Below, piece by piece: positions 35,511 through 48,101 of a DNA stretch of 64,000 nt (positions are counted from its first letter, which is position 1; each line of letters opens with the position of its first letter). The position numbers and the translations under genes are program-made. The DNA is taken from assembly GCF_022682495.2 (NCBI RefSeq), contig NC_071389.1, positions 60,038,239 to 60,102,238 on the forward strand, given 5' to 3'. The stretch comes from Desmodus rotundus (lineage: Eukaryota > Chordata > Mammalia > Chiroptera > Phyllostomidae). The notes under the pieces were generated by a model. That model had not been told where the DNA came from, did not search any database, and worked only from the letters and a program-made list of their open reading frames with translations.

Positions 35511-36130
35511 CGTCTTGTACTAGATTCTATTTTTAAGCGGAGCTGATTCATGATAGCAAAATAGAATCCAAGTGGCATGTTTCCTCAGCACTTCCCTTAC
35601 CTTCAGATCCCTCTCTTCATCAATAAGCTCTGATGTATTAAAACCCAACGTAAAGGCATTGACTCACCCAATTGAAATACCCAGGGCCAGCCAGAGCTCA
35701 GGCATGGCTCTTTGCCAGGCTTAGACGTTGTCAGTTTTCAATCTCTCATCTCTTGGGTCATTTCTCTTCTATGGCTTTCCTCTTATGCCAGCCTCCAGCA
35801 GCTCCAGGCTTACATCGATCCACCATCAGGTCTGGAAGAAGAGGGTTTCCCAGAATTGAGTCATCTGACTGCCCTAGTATATTTACCATTTCTCTTACAA
35901 GCTCTAATATACTTCTTAGTTCACAGGCCTCGGACTTGAGCCTGTCTCTCAACCAATCACAGCAGCCAAGGTAATTCAATGCTCTGACTGCCCACTCTAG
36001 ACCCAAGAGTGGGGTGGCAGAAATTGCTGGTTTCACTGAAAATCCATTCTCCCTTTCTTCCCTAAGAAAAAGAGACTTTGGACTTTTGTTGGTCTCATGG
36101 CTTATTTTCCCATCCTTTGTTACAGCTAGG
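35511..36130. other. Possible old repeat at 35.7-36.1 kb, unassigned
   Basis: 'caaccaatcacagcagccaaggtaattcaatgctctgactg' (35950-35990) resembles part of a diffuse old mammalian repeat. The two 75- and 100-codon frames here lack any domain. Confidence 0.3.
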
Positions 36131-36440
36131 TGTGTGCTCGTGGCTGTATTCTGATTAATAGCAAGTACAAAATGTAACATGCCATTTCAGAGAAAGGAAA
36201 TTAAAGGGACAGGATGGTAGAGCACCAAAAATGATGGATCTTAGATTGGTGATGCCAAAGGGCATATTGCCAATTTTGGTCTCTCTTCAGTCTTAATTTA
36301 CAAGAAAAATAAATTTTAATCTTGCTTTAGCTGTTATTTTTGAGTTTTCATTCACAATTAATCCAATCCTTTTAAATATAAATACTTTCAGCTGCATTCC
36401 AACCACATGTACTAACAATGAACATTAAGTGGTTCACCAA

Positions 36441-36471
<31 letters not shown>

Positions 36472-38129
36472 CTGGTAAATTCACTCTTAAAGTATGGGCA
36501 GTCATTGCTGGTTAAGTAAATACAAAAGATGAACATGCAGGGTATACAGATAAGATCAGGAGTGAGGAATTCCACACTTAACTTTTGGTGAAGCAGGTGC
36601 CTTGTAGTAGGAGGTGTCATGTCCGTCCTTCACTCCAGCATTCAGCTGACCCCACCTGCATACACTTAGTAGATGCTCCTTGAAGTGTGTGCCATAAGGA
36701 AGGCATCCATCTCTACTTTCCAGTGCACATGCCAGCTTTTCCTCACTTTAATACTGTTTGTCATTATAAATTGAGTTTTAGCCCATACCATAACCATTAC
36801 CTGGAAGTCTACAAAACATTTTCTCCCAAACTTTTAAAAACAATTCAATTATTAAGACCAATTGTACTGTTTAAAATAACAAGCTTTAAAAACTGAAGAA
36901 AAAAATAGAAGGCTTTAGAAACCAGTCAGGTATTTTGATATACCAGGATATTCCAGGAAAATAAATGTGTATATTTATATTTATTTATTTGAAAGAATTT
37001 CTTTCCCTTTTTGTTTCTTTGGTGTATAGTAGTTATCTTGAAAATGTTTGGATTTTGGGAAAAGGCAGCTACATTTAATTTTTTAAAATATCAATATCCC
37101 TATTTAGAAAACCAGAATAAAATTTTTTTCTCTGGCTTTCAGATTTTTATTTTTTTAAAAATGTGTTTGCTTTATTATGACTAATGCTGAAACTAAAAAT
37201 TCACCTAAAAAAACTTATAAAGGCAAACCTGGAAATAGACCTGGACAGGCAATTAAGAAAACGGGAAATCATAATGAGCTTTCGAGCTCACCATTTGTGT
37301 ACCACATGAGAGTCATTAGAGAGCCTGAGATGTTTCACATCCCTGTCATCTTCTGTCATAGCCAAAATCAAAGTCTCCCAGCCATCCATTGTTTCCTTTT
37401 AACTGCATTTTTATTATTTACACTACTACATTTGCCCCCATTATCCATGAGCATAACCCCCCCATACTATACTGAGCTTCCTTTTTTCAAAACTCCACTT
37501 CTAGTTCTCTCCCTGCTCTGCAAATTTTTCCTTTGAGATCCCTATTCTAAAGCAGATAAATTATTCCATGTTCTCAGTTTTCATAGGCCTTTTCCTTCAC
37601 CCTCCCACAGCCCCACTCCTCTCCTCCCAGGTCCCCACTATCTTTCCCTCTCTATGCTCATGTGTCCTCCCTGTTCTACATTTGTTCTTTGATCTCCTAG
37701 ATCTGTGATTGGTTCCCTGAGTCTCTCCAAATCATTCAGCCACTCTATTCTATTTTTTTGTCTTCTTAACTTAAAACTCATGGCCCATCTAAGCAGGATA
37801 CAACTAAGGCTAATATTTTCAACCTAGGTACCCCCAATTTTTTGTTGAACAAAACTAGAATATACCGTCTTTCAATAAATCTGCTGCTGAAATTGAAGGG
37901 GAAAAATAGTATCTTTGCAAACTGATGTCACTAAAAATTTGAGGCTCCTATATATACATTCTTTCCAATGAACGTATCCCCATTGCCACAGCATATACAT
38001 CACATCAAGACTGAAGTCCTAAGGTCCACCCCCCACCTCAAATGGCCTACTAACTCCCTCTGTCCTCACTTCTTCTGATCCATTCTCCTTAATATTATAA
38101 GAGACATCTTTTTAGAATGCAAATATGTT
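36131..38129. other. Unique sequence with one (AAT)n
   Basis: Apart from an (AAT)n microsatellite at 36440-36470 I recognise nothing. The 119-codon frame at 37177-37536 has no recognisable domain. Confidence 0.4.
36440..36470. repeat. (AAT)n microsatellite
   Basis: About ten AAT units without interruption. Confidence 0.95.
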
Positions 38130-38640
38130 TATGCTCCAACCTTCTTAACTTTTCTAGTGCTTTTGCATAGTTTTTTCAGTTAAAGTCCAAACTTCAAAAA
38201 CATACCTTTTAATAGTTTAGATCTTCCTTTTCTTCCATCCATCCCTAACTGCTTTTTTTCTGATACAGAATTCATGCCTGACCTTGCCACATGAACAACT
38301 AATCTTTCTTCTCTGAACCTTCAACTTCCGGCCATTGCTCTGGCTCTCTGCCTGGAATATTAACATATCTCTTCCTAGTCCAAGCCTCAGTTTGGGACTC
38401 ATTGCTTCTGCCCTTTCTGTGGCTTCTCCCAGTCTAGAATAAAAGCCCATTCTAAATGTTTCCATAGCACCTTGTTTTCACCCTTTTCCTAACACCTGTC
38501 ACACCTGATTTAATTATTTAGCACAGTCCCTCCTCCTTACCCCTTACTAAAGAGTAAGTTCCTGGATGGCAAAACTGTATTTATTTTTTGTTTTCCTCGT
38601 GTTTAGTATAGTGCTCAATAAATATACACGGAGCAAATTA
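38130..38640 (+). mobile_element. L2 LINE 3' region, sense
   Basis: GTTAAAGTCCAAACTTC, a passage like 'ctggctctctgcctggaatatt', then 'agagtaagttcctggatggc' and finally 'gtatagtgctcaataaatatac' follow the sense L2 3' coding part and tail. Confidence 0.6.
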
Positions 38641-40927
38641 ATCCCATCTCTTTCAGCTTTTGTTCTCTGCATGGTCCGATTCTCCCAGATGAAACATTCA
38701 ATGTTTTGGATTAGTTTCTTACACTTCACTGTCACTTTCCAAATAATCATGGGTCATGGAAGATTTACTTAATTCAGGAAATGAATAGAATAAATGTGTA
38801 CATAGATTGAATGCCGTGGTAATTAAATCATTAGTGCTGAAGACTAGTGTTGAGACTAGAGCACGTTCACATATGTTTTTATTTGTCAGAAGCAGTAAGT
38901 AAAGATGAAACCTAGTAATTACAGACTGTGAATAAAAAGGAGTTTTCTGGGTGGTCTTCTATACGTCTTGAAGAAAGGGAAGAAAGAAGCCAACATCTGT
39001 CAGTATTTTTCCTGACTTCTTTATTAAATATAATACTGACCTTTGGATACTCTGTGCTGCTTTTCACAATCAAAGTGGAAGTATTTTTGCATGTGTAACA
39101 CTGTTGTTTCAGACATCCGTCAGCAGTTTTGTGCACTGTTTTTTGACTCTCTCTTCTCTGTTCTCCTCCTTCTCCATGTGTGTCTTCCAGGCACGGCCAC
39201 ACAACACTGATACCCTCAGCCAGACCTCTTCCAGCTTCTCTTTCTCACCCCTCCTGCAAGCAGTTGGCCCCCTGCCATCTCCCTTTGCTTCTCTTCCGCC
39301 AAATAATGCCCGATTCATGTGGCCAAATGGTTGTGTGAAAATCTAATACACATTTATTTCCACTGACTTTAAAATTTGTAATTTCAGAACATTGGTTACA
39401 AATACCAACATTGGTAGTGATATATTGGTATCGCTTTAAAAAATAAAATATATAGTGTCATTTTTCCTAGTACTGAGATAGGCAACACTTCCCAAAGGAC
39501 CATCACTGTTACATGTGTAGAGATCTCTTCTACTGGGGGGTTGAGTAGTGGCTCAGTCTCGCCCACAACCAGAAAGGAGCAGCTCCCCACATCCGTATTT
39601 ATTAATGCAATTGATTATATACTTGATTTTGAGCTAGATGCTTTTATAATTATGGAAATGTTCTTGCCCCCTCCAGGACACCACTAAGAAATTAATAATT
39701 TAATATTCTTATTTTTAAATAAAAGGAATTTGTTTTACATGTCAATTCCTATGGGTGAAAGGAAGAATTTGTATCACATAAACTATATCAACAGGTAGTA
39801 AAGGAGCTTCTTCATATGGGGCACAGAAAAGCATTGGAAAGATGCTCTCAGACTGTGCACACACTTTTTCAATAGACATGAATGTGTGAATTTAGGGTGC
39901 AATAATCTTAACTTAGTGTAATCTTAAGCATCCTAAACCTATTCCAACTGAGGAGACGAGAAAACGTTCCCCTTTTAAATCTCTAATATGGCTTTCTCTT
40001 TATACTTGGAAAAGCTATAACTCTGTCTCACCACATATCACCATTTGCCTTTGAGGGTTACCAAAGCTCAGGGTGTAGGGAGAATATTGTGAAGATATTT
40101 CACTCATTGCATAGGGAAAGTCTGCTCCTGGCCTACTCAGTGATTTAACAATTTCTGACTCAATACAATATAAATCACACATGACATCTCTTCTAAGACT
40201 GCAGCATCAGGGTGTGAGTTTATACCCCCGAGGAGAGTTGTAAGGGGAGCAGAAAGTTCTGAGTTGTGGACCCGAACAGCTGTTTGGTGGTGGCAAGAGC
40301 AGCTGTTGTAAGAAATGCCTTTCCCTGCAATGTTCTTCTCCTGCTCTCCCGTCCCCTTCTTGTCAATAGCCAGTCAACATTTATTGATTGTGCAGAGGCT
40401 AAGGGCTAATTCTTCTGTGTAAGCTTATCCATCTGCCCCTCTTCTTTTGGCCTACATTGTCTCTCCAGGGCTTTATTTTGTTTTTATAAACATCTTTCTA
40501 TCTGCCGCCCTCTTCTCACCATATGGCAATTCTGATTATATCTTTATTGTTAGAAGAGAAATGTGAAACAACAGAAGAGATGAGAGTTTCTAATGCAAAA
40601 AAAATGGATTTAGAACTCTAACCATAGGAATGTATGGTTTAATAAATGCTTTTTTCAGTATGATTCTAATCACATTACTATTAAACGTTTTTTTTCAAAA
40701 CAGGAAAGACTGATTTCCATAAATACAAATGTTGTCTGCAACCAATGTCTCTAATTCTCTCTTATCTGTCAACACTGAACAATTCAATTTGGCCTCTTCC
40801 CTTACTAATCCATTAAAACTGTTTTTTACCAAATCACAGATGCCCTCCACGTAACAAACTAAAGAGTATTTTTCAATTCTCATATGACTAGGCTTTTCAG
40901 AAGCAAATAAGTCACTCAGGAATATTC
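38641..40927. other. Unique sequence, nothing recognised
   Basis: The region at 39100-39340 has higher GC content and an 80-codon frame, but no domain, splice context or repeat match. Elsewhere it is AT-rich. Confidence 0.4.
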
Positions 40928-43523
40928 ACTTCTTTTTATTTTAAATTGTATTTTATAGATTATGCTATTACAGTTGCCCCAATATCTCCCCCTATGTCCC
41001 CCTCCATGCAGCATTCCACATTCCTCAGTCAATCCCTCCACCATTGCTCCTGTCCATGGGTCATGCATGTAAGTTCTTTGCCTACTCCATTTCCTACACT
41101 GTTCTTCACGTCCCATGGCTATTCTGTAACTACCTATTTGTACTTCTTAATCCCCTCACCTCTTCACCCGTTCCCCCACACCCCTTTCCCATCTGGCAAC
41201 TATCAAAATGCTCTCCATATCCATGATTCTTCTTGTGTGCATAGTTGGGTTTTTAGATTCAACTGTTAATAGGTGTTTGTTTATTGCCATTTTATTGTTC
41301 ATAGTTCTGATCTTCTTCTTTTTCATAAATAAGTCCTTTTAATATTTCATTTATTAATGGTTTGGCAATGATGAACTCCTTTAGTCTTTTCTTGTCTGGG
41401 AAGCTCTTTATCTGTCCTTCAATTCTTAATGATACCTTTGCTGGTTAGGGTGATCTTGGCTGTAGGTCCCTGCTTTTCATGACTTTGAATATTTCTTGCC
41501 AATCCCTTCTAGCTTGCAAAATTTCTTTTGAGAAATCAGCTGACAGTCTTATGGGAGCTCCCCTGTAGGTAACCATCTCCTTTTCTCCTATCTTTAAGAT
41601 TCTCTCTATCTTTAAAATTTGGCATTTTAATTATGATGTGCTTTGGAGTGGGCCTCTTTGCATCCATCTTGCTTGGGACTGTTTGTGCTTCCCAGACTTG
41701 CATGTCTATTTCCTTCACCAAATTAGGGAAGTTTTCTTTCATTATTTTTTTCAAATAGATTTCCAATTTCTTACACTTTCTCTTGTTCTTTTGGCACTCC
41801 TATAATGTGAATTTTGGAGCACTTGAAGTTGTGCCAGAGGCTGCTCATACCTTGTTTTTTGATTATTTTTTCTTCTTGTTCTGATCAGTTGTTTTTTGCT
41901 TCCTTATGTTCGAAATCATTTAATTCTTGGCTTCATCCACTCCACTTTGTTTCCCTGTAAATTGTTCTTTATTTCAATTAGTGTATCCTTTATTTCTTAC
42001 TGGATCTTTTTTATGCTGTTGAGGTCCTCACTAAATTCCTTGAGCATCCTTATAACTAGTGTTTTGAACTCTGCATCTGAAAGATTGTTTATCTCCATTT
42101 TGTTTAGTATTTTTCCTGGAGTATTGATCTGTTCTTTCATTTAGGCCATGTTTCTTTGTCTCCTTATTTTGGCAGCTTCCCTGTGTTTCTTTCTGTTTTA
42201 GGTAGAACTGCTATGACTATCTCGGTAGTATGGCCTAGCATAGTAGGTGTCCTGTAGGGTCCAGTGGCACAGCCTCCCCTATCACCTCAAGTTGGGTACT
42301 TAAGGTGTGTCCTTTGTGTGGGCTAAGTATACCCTTCTTTTGTAGTTGAGCTTTGGTTGCTGTTAGCAGGTCAATGGGAGGGATTTACCCAGGCCAGTCA
42401 GTTGCAAGGATTGGCTTGACCACTGACCACCAACCTCTGCACTCTGTGGAGGATCAGCTGTGCGGGGGCAGGGTGGTGGTACTCTGATATGGTATGTAGC
42501 TGTCCACTGGGTGTGCAGGCCCTGTGGTTTCTTGGGTGTGCAACCCAAGGTCAGCTCCCACCTGTGTTTCTCCTGGGCGACCCTACCTGAGGTATGAAGC
42601 AATCTGTAATTGCTGCAACTTGTTCAGGGCTTGGAGATTCCCAGGCAAAGCCAAGCTGTGAATCTACGTTGGCTATGGTTAATGCCATGCCTGGGGCCAG
42701 TAAGCAAGAGGTACGGGAATTGGGGGTTCACTGAGGCTGGCTGTTGCTTATTTGAAAGGATTTAGGAAGTTGTGAAGTATAAGCCAAGATCAGCTATTCA
42801 TATGCAAAAGCCACTGCTAGCAGCTGTAAATTGGGTTGTAAAGAGCCTCAGGGGGTCTCCAGCATTATCTAGGTTGCTGAAGTCTCAGGTGTGGTACCTG
42901 CCTGCAGACTCTGTGGCTCTGTTGTGAGGGGGTGAAGAGAGGGGTCAATTGTGTCTACCCACCTTTCTGTCTAGGAGAAAGCTGTTCCCTAGCTCCCACT
43001 TTGATAACAGACACTTCATTTCCTCCCTGTATGCTGCTGGTGCCTTTCAAGCTGCTACCCCAGTGCTGAAGTTCAGAGGGAGTGAGTCTGAGAAAGTTTG
43101 TATGTGGGTTCCTTAAGAGGAATTGCTTCAGACTCCAGAAGTTTCTTTCACCAAATCAATCCCTGCTAGTTTTTGCAGCAAGAAGTTATGGGGATTTATG
43201 TTCCTGGCACTGGAACCCTGGGCTAGAGGCTTGGTGTGGGGCTGGGACTTTTCACTCCTAAAATATCCTTCCTGAAATTTTATCCACCACATGTATATGT
43301 AAGACCAGCCTGTTTCACATCTCCACCCCTCAACCTGTCGGGATGGATGTGGTTTCTTTAATTCCATAGTTGTCAAACTTCCATTTAACTTGGATTCTGA
43401 TGGTTCTGAATGATGGTTGCTCTATAATTTAGTTGTAATTTTTATGTGATTGTGCAAGGAGGCAAGCTGTGTTTACCTATGCCACCATCTTGACCAAAAG
43501 TCAAATCCCCCTTACTTCTTTTT
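40928..43523 (-). mobile_element. HAL1-type half-LINE-1, apparently full length, antisense
   Basis: Read on the minus strand the element begins near 43513 with GGGGGATTTGACTTTTGGTC and then AAGATGGTGGCATAGGTAAA, the start typical of LINE-1 5' ends. It continues through about 1.3 kb of 5' UTR to an ORF1 (about 42200 to 41292) and then directly into a LINE-1 3' UTR (41263 to 40938) with no ORF2. A 10-bp direct repeat ACTTCTTTTT at 40928-40937 and 43514-43523 flanks it, next to the A-rich tail. That organisation defines HAL1, LINE-1 derivatives that need a partner LINE-1 for reverse transcription. Its 3' UTR shares landmarks (GATAGTTGCCAG, GGGCAACTGTAATAG) with the LINE-1 at 13.4-20.6 kb, a possible partner lineage. 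Confidence 0.85.
41292..42200 (-). pseudogene. ORF1 of the HAL1-type element, broken
   Basis: The minus-strand frame encodes ORF1p-like text. An N-terminal segment around 42060-42140 includes SDAEFKTLVIRMLKEFSE (coiled coil). The middle includes ENFPNLVKE (about 41725), followed by KRPTPKHI. The C-terminal part includes YRGAPIRLSA (about 41550), LQPR and SLRIEGQIKSFPDKK (about 41380-41430), spread over more than one frame. It ends with TAA at 41294-41292. Several stops and frameshifts separate the open blocks, so no protein could be made. The start is inferred. Confidence 0.8.
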
Positions 43524-44159
43524 TCATGAAATATCATATGGCTCACATCACTTCACACTCTCCTGGATCCCCAACCTAACTCTAAAAAGACCTTTTCATC
43601 CTCTCAGAGAATTGCCTCTACCTGACCTGTAAATATATGTATTTCCAAGAGCTTTTCCCTCTCATCTCTTCTTTAGTTATTCCTCGCTCTAATTGGTCTT
43701 ATAAAGCTTCATGTCTTCAAATACCATCTATTTGTTTGCAATTTTAAAGTTCTAGCTCTAGCTAGGAGTCTTGTTTTTAAACACCAGACTTTATATTGGC
43801 CTGAGTTTTTGACAGCTCTGCTTGAATTTACCTTGGCTAAAACTAAACTCAAACAACTCCAACCGCCTTTGTCTTAGTCAGTTTTCTCATCTTGGGAGAA
43901 CCATTGCCCCACAAGTGTGCGTATCATAAAGGTAGAATTCCTTCCTGATGTATTCCTTCAGTCTCTGAGTGAAATTCTTCATCGGTAGGCACTCTAACCT
44001 CCCATGTATGTCATTAATTCACTTTTTTTCATTTTCACTCTTACCACTCTAGTCCATATACTGTTTTCTCTGGCCTAGAATATGACAATAATTTTTGAAG
44101 TTGTCTCTTTTATTCTTACCCATTCTACTTTGTTATCTCAAAAACATCTATAATGAGCT
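43524..44159. other. Unique sequence, nothing recognised
   Basis: No repeat or gene recognised between the HAL1 element and the L2. Confidence 0.4.
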
Positions 44160-44700
44160 TTTAAATTTTAAACCCTGAGAATGTCACTATCTGTTTTACA
44201 ATCCTTTAGAGGTTTCCTATAGCATGTGAAATAAAATGCACTCTCCTTAACTCACCTCCAAGTCCCTGAGTGATCTGGCCCTGCTGACTTCTTCATTTTT
44301 ATCTTGTGGTCCATACTCAGCTCCCGCAGACTCCACTGCTAGTCTTCACCCCTGCTGTTGCCTCCACCGTGGAGGCTATTTCACATTTAAACTTATTCTT
44401 ATCCTCCAGGTGTCAACTTAAATGTCACTTTCCCAGAGAGGCCTTTCCTGACAATCCAATCTAAATTAGATTCTCATCTACTCCCTTCTAGTATACATCA
44501 TATTATCACATTACTTTCCTTCATAGAACTTATCACAGTGTGTATGCATGCACTTTCTTGCTTAAGGCCTGACCAGCTTCTGAAATGAGAGCTACATGAG
44601 GATCGGGGTCCATATCTGCTTTTTGTTTTGTTTTTTTTTTTGCCACATGTTTGTATATGTTTTAACAGTCACATGTTTAGTTAATAAACCAGTGCTTAAC
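44160..44700 (+). mobile_element. L2 LINE 3' region, sense
   Basis: 'tagaggtttcctatagcatgtgaaataaaatgcactctcctta' (44208-44250), then 'agtgatctggccctgctgac', then 'tgtcactttcccagagaggcctttcctgac' (44423-44452), then 'tcatagaacttatcacagtg' give the sense order of the L2 3' end. This is the best preserved L2 in the window. Confidence 0.75.
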
Positions 44701-45329
44701 AATATACTTGCAACAAAATTTGTGTTATTCCTACCTCCAAAATCATAAAGAAATATGGGCCAAACGTTGTTTTAACTCTGATAATCTATACAGAGTGTGG
44801 GTGATAAAGCAGTGTTAGATCACAGGATAAGTTAGGATATCTGGTAGAAATTATAGAGTAATTTGAGACTAAAGGGAAATCAAAGCAGAGAGAGAAAGTA
44901 GAAAAGAAAGAAAAGAACTGTTATATGGGTAACTCTGGGGACTAAATTTAAAAAAAAAGAGAGAGATACAGTAATTCTTAGAAAACTAAACCCAAGGAAT
45001 CAGAAAAATTAGGTTTGGGCATATTTTAATATATTGGGACATCAAACCAACTGTTTCAGGATGGACATAAAATGCCACTTTTCAAATAATGCCAACAATC
45101 CTGCTCAAAATAAGTTTAATCAAGTTGGTAAATCCAAGATGTATATTCAGTTTAGATCAAGGTAGATCTGAATTAGGGAGAGTCCCTAGGAATGCTTTTG
45201 AGGAAATACCATGAGTGGGAAAACTCTCCCCTCTCCAGATGGGGATCTGTTTCCAGTTCCTGAAAGTGCCAGGGCAATGGAGGAATTCAAAATATTTGTG
45301 GTAAATGGTGTGGTAGACTCACTAATACC
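44701..45329. other. Unique sequence, nothing recognised
   Basis: No repeat family or gene is recognised here. Confidence 0.4.
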
Positions 45330-45790
45330 CAATCCTCACAGTCCAGCTGTTTGGGATTGAATCAGGCTCAGATGGTAGACCCTCATTTGCCTAAATCAGT
45401 AATGGTCATCCCTCAAGGTCTCACACCTAAGCTACAAGGATTGGCTAAAGGGAGGAGCATATGACCTTATTCTGGCCAATCAAATGTCAACTGGAAATTT
45501 GGGGAAATCCTGGGAAATGCTTCTTGGTTAGCAAATGAGGAACATAGGAAGAGATAATGCTTTTCTTCTAGATTTTGCAGTGTGCAAATGTAATTTTAGA
45601 AATTGACTGCCACCTTAAGATGAAGCCAACATTCCAAGGAAGGCAGAGCCAAGGGAACAAAAGGGAAAAGGAGATTAATCATTAAAGAAACCAATCTTGA
45701 ATCACACCCTTTTTAGGCTTCCAGTAAGGAGCACAAAAAGTATCTTTGTAGATTAACCATTTTAAGTTTGACATTCTCTTATTTACTGTG
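45330..45790 (+). mobile_element. Unassigned old mammalian repeat (LTR-like)
   Basis: 'attctggccaatcaaatgtcaactgg' and 'ccaccttaagatgaagccaac' resemble phrases in a common old mammalian LTR or hAT repeat. The same family may be represented at 62330-62860. Name and boundaries are not determined. Confidence 0.35.
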
Positions 45791-46224
45791 GAAGCACCTT
45801 AATTGATGAAATGTCCAAGACACGAACAGCACAAGGAAAAAAAATCAGACAGTTTTTTTAAATCAGATTTTGTAGAAAGTGGGGTGATCCATTTCCCTCC
45901 CACTCTACAGTATTTTGACTCCACTGGGGAGAAAGCTATTGGTAGGCTGCCAGCCTTGTCTCCCACTGGGTCAAGCTAGAGTAGAGGTAGGATGGGACAG
46001 GGAGTGATAGTGTTCCTCTCCTAACCAGTATACTTGGTGAACAAGAGAATAGTAATATTCTCTAACCTGAACTTGCATTGAAAGTTTTTGTTTTTACCTT
46101 TTAAAGTGAAGAAAAAAACCCATGAAAGTTGTATTCCATTCATTATTTTTCAACATTATTTCTCATCAGTTAATTGTAAATCATCATGTTAATAATACTA
46201 ATGATCATTATAATAACAACAATA
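45791..46224. other. Unique sequence, nothing recognised
   Basis: No repeat family or gene is recognised here. Confidence 0.4.
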
Positions 46225-46420
46225 GAAACACTGACAATAGTAGGTAACATTTGTACAGGTCTCACTATGTGCTGAACACTATTATAAGCATACACGATGT
46301 TTTACCTCCTTCAAACTACATATGAAGTAGGTACTTATTAGTCTCCCAATATAACTGACAAGAAAATCAAAACACAAGAGGGTTAAGTAACTTGTCCAAA
46401 GCCATGCTTCCCTTAAGTAC
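46225..46420 (-). repeat. MIR SINE, antisense
   Basis: 'tctcactatgtgctgaacactattataagc', then 'atgaagtaggtacttattag', then 'agggttaagtaacttgtccaaagcc' closely follow antisense MIR. Confidence 0.7.
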
Positions 46421-46865
46421 AAGAGCCTATTTTAAAACTGACAATCAGGTTCTAGCAGCTGGGGCCCTTACGCATTACCAAAGCCCCAAGTTATTGTGGG
46501 ACTATGAGTTGAAGAACATAAAGGAAAATTTACTTTGCCTTCATCAACTTACAGTTGGTCATTTTCTTTTTAAGCCCAGCAATAAGAATACTTGTTTTCA
46601 TTTTTAAATAGAGTGGAAACCATATCTATATCTTGTCATGCATTCATTGATATTTCTTGTGATTGTATATTCAATGTAATTTTCTATTTATGTTACCAAA
46701 AATGACCTTTTATTTTAGACTACATTAAAATAAAGAACGTATACTACAAGAAGCATTTCTAAGGAATTTAATATAATTCATTACTAAGTTTATCCTATAA
46801 GAGAATGAGATCTGTCTCCCTTAAGTTTTCAATTACTAAAAAAAAATTAACAAAAAGTCCTCATA

Positions 46866-47080
46866 GCCCTGCCCAGGTAGCTCAGTTAGTTAGAGCATCA
46901 TCCTAATATGCCAAGGTTACAGGTTCAATCCCCAGTCAGGGTATTTGCAAGAACGAACCAATGTATGTATAAATGGGAAAAAAAATCAATGTTCTCTTCC
47001 CTCTTTCTCTCTCTCTCTCTCCCCCTCCTTCCCTTCCTTCCTTTCTCTCTAAAATCAGTCAGTAAAAATATTTTTTTAAA
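46866..47080 (+). mobile_element. Bat tRNA-derived SINE, tRNA-Ile-like head
   Basis: The pol III A box lies in GGTAGCTCAGTTAGTTAGAG (46875-46894) and the B box in GGTTCAATCCCCAG (46923-46936). A tRNA-unrelated body and a CT-rich stretch follow, ending with a short A/T tail. Flanks show an 8-bp duplication, TCCTCATA at 46858-46865 and TCCTCACA at 47081-47088. The head differs from the classic VES copies (see 48942 and 50070), so it is a different subfamily. It is not a functional tRNA gene: the body lacks the cloverleaf 3' half. Confidence 0.85.
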
Positions 47081-47088
47081 TCCTCACA

Positions 47089-48101
47089 TTTCATTATTCC
47101 AAAAACATATAAAACAGTTTTCACAACATGAGGATCTAAATTTACTCAAAGTATCAGTAAGGAGGAAGTTGTTTCCTGGGTCCACATAATGCATAGCTAC
47201 ATTATTATCCAGAAAATAATTCAGGAAAACCTCACGTGTGGCAAAATAAGCATCTGGGATGAAAAATATTATATGTGACTCTATTTCATATGCTAACTGG
47301 ACTAGTCCATCATTCACTTTAACCTAGGACATTAGATAGGCTAAGTTTTGGGACCTAAGTGAAGAAAGGCATTAAAACCCCATAAGTTTCCCTTCAGACA
47401 TTTTGAATATGACATCCCTGTCATCTTTGAGACTGGATGTAACTATTATTCCCCTAGCTGCAGTAAACATTTAAATATGTTGGTTTTCTGCTCCCAGGGG
47501 CTTCCTAGCTGCTCTGCCAAATCTGTTAATGTAGAAGATTGAAGTCGAGAAGAAAAACTTAAAAGACCTGAGAGAGGTCTGAGATGGAGAAGAAAAGACA
47601 GGCATAAGAATGGGAACGATCAAAGATCAATTTATCATCATCCACAAAAATGGAGTCACTCACATACAAAGAAATAGAATGAAAACGCTCCTTAAATTGG
47701 AAAAAAAAGTATGCTAGTCCTGAAGCATAGATCCCAAGAGAAGGGATTTTACATAATGAAACTACTTCACAACACTACCCCTTTTTTCCACTGATGAATG
47801 TTAGAAAGATATCTATTTTAAAGCACAGGGAGGTTCTTGCAAGTATAGAAACATTTAAAGATAATTTGTGATTTGTGAAAAAGCAATTATTATTAATTAA
47901 TATTAGTTTCTTAAAATTCTCGGCTGTGGCTACAACAGTCTCTCTGAACAACTACCATGAGCAGTGCATTTTATATGAAGAAAAACACTAACTTCCTATC
48001 TGCCTTTTCTTGTGTAAACCCACCTCCTCACTACCACTGAGGAAATGCAATTCCTACTCTTACAGTGAAAAGAGCTCATAAGTCAGATTCAGATGGGGGG
48101 G
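47089..48101. other. Unique sequence, nothing recognised
   Basis: No repeat family or gene is recognised here. Confidence 0.4.

Noticed and set aside
39104..39346. 80-codon frame in a GC-richer patch
   Set aside because: No recognisable domain, overlapping frame on the other strand, no splice context.
46866..46940. tRNA gene
   Set aside because: Only the A and B boxes are kept; the sequence continues into a SINE body and tail with a target duplication.
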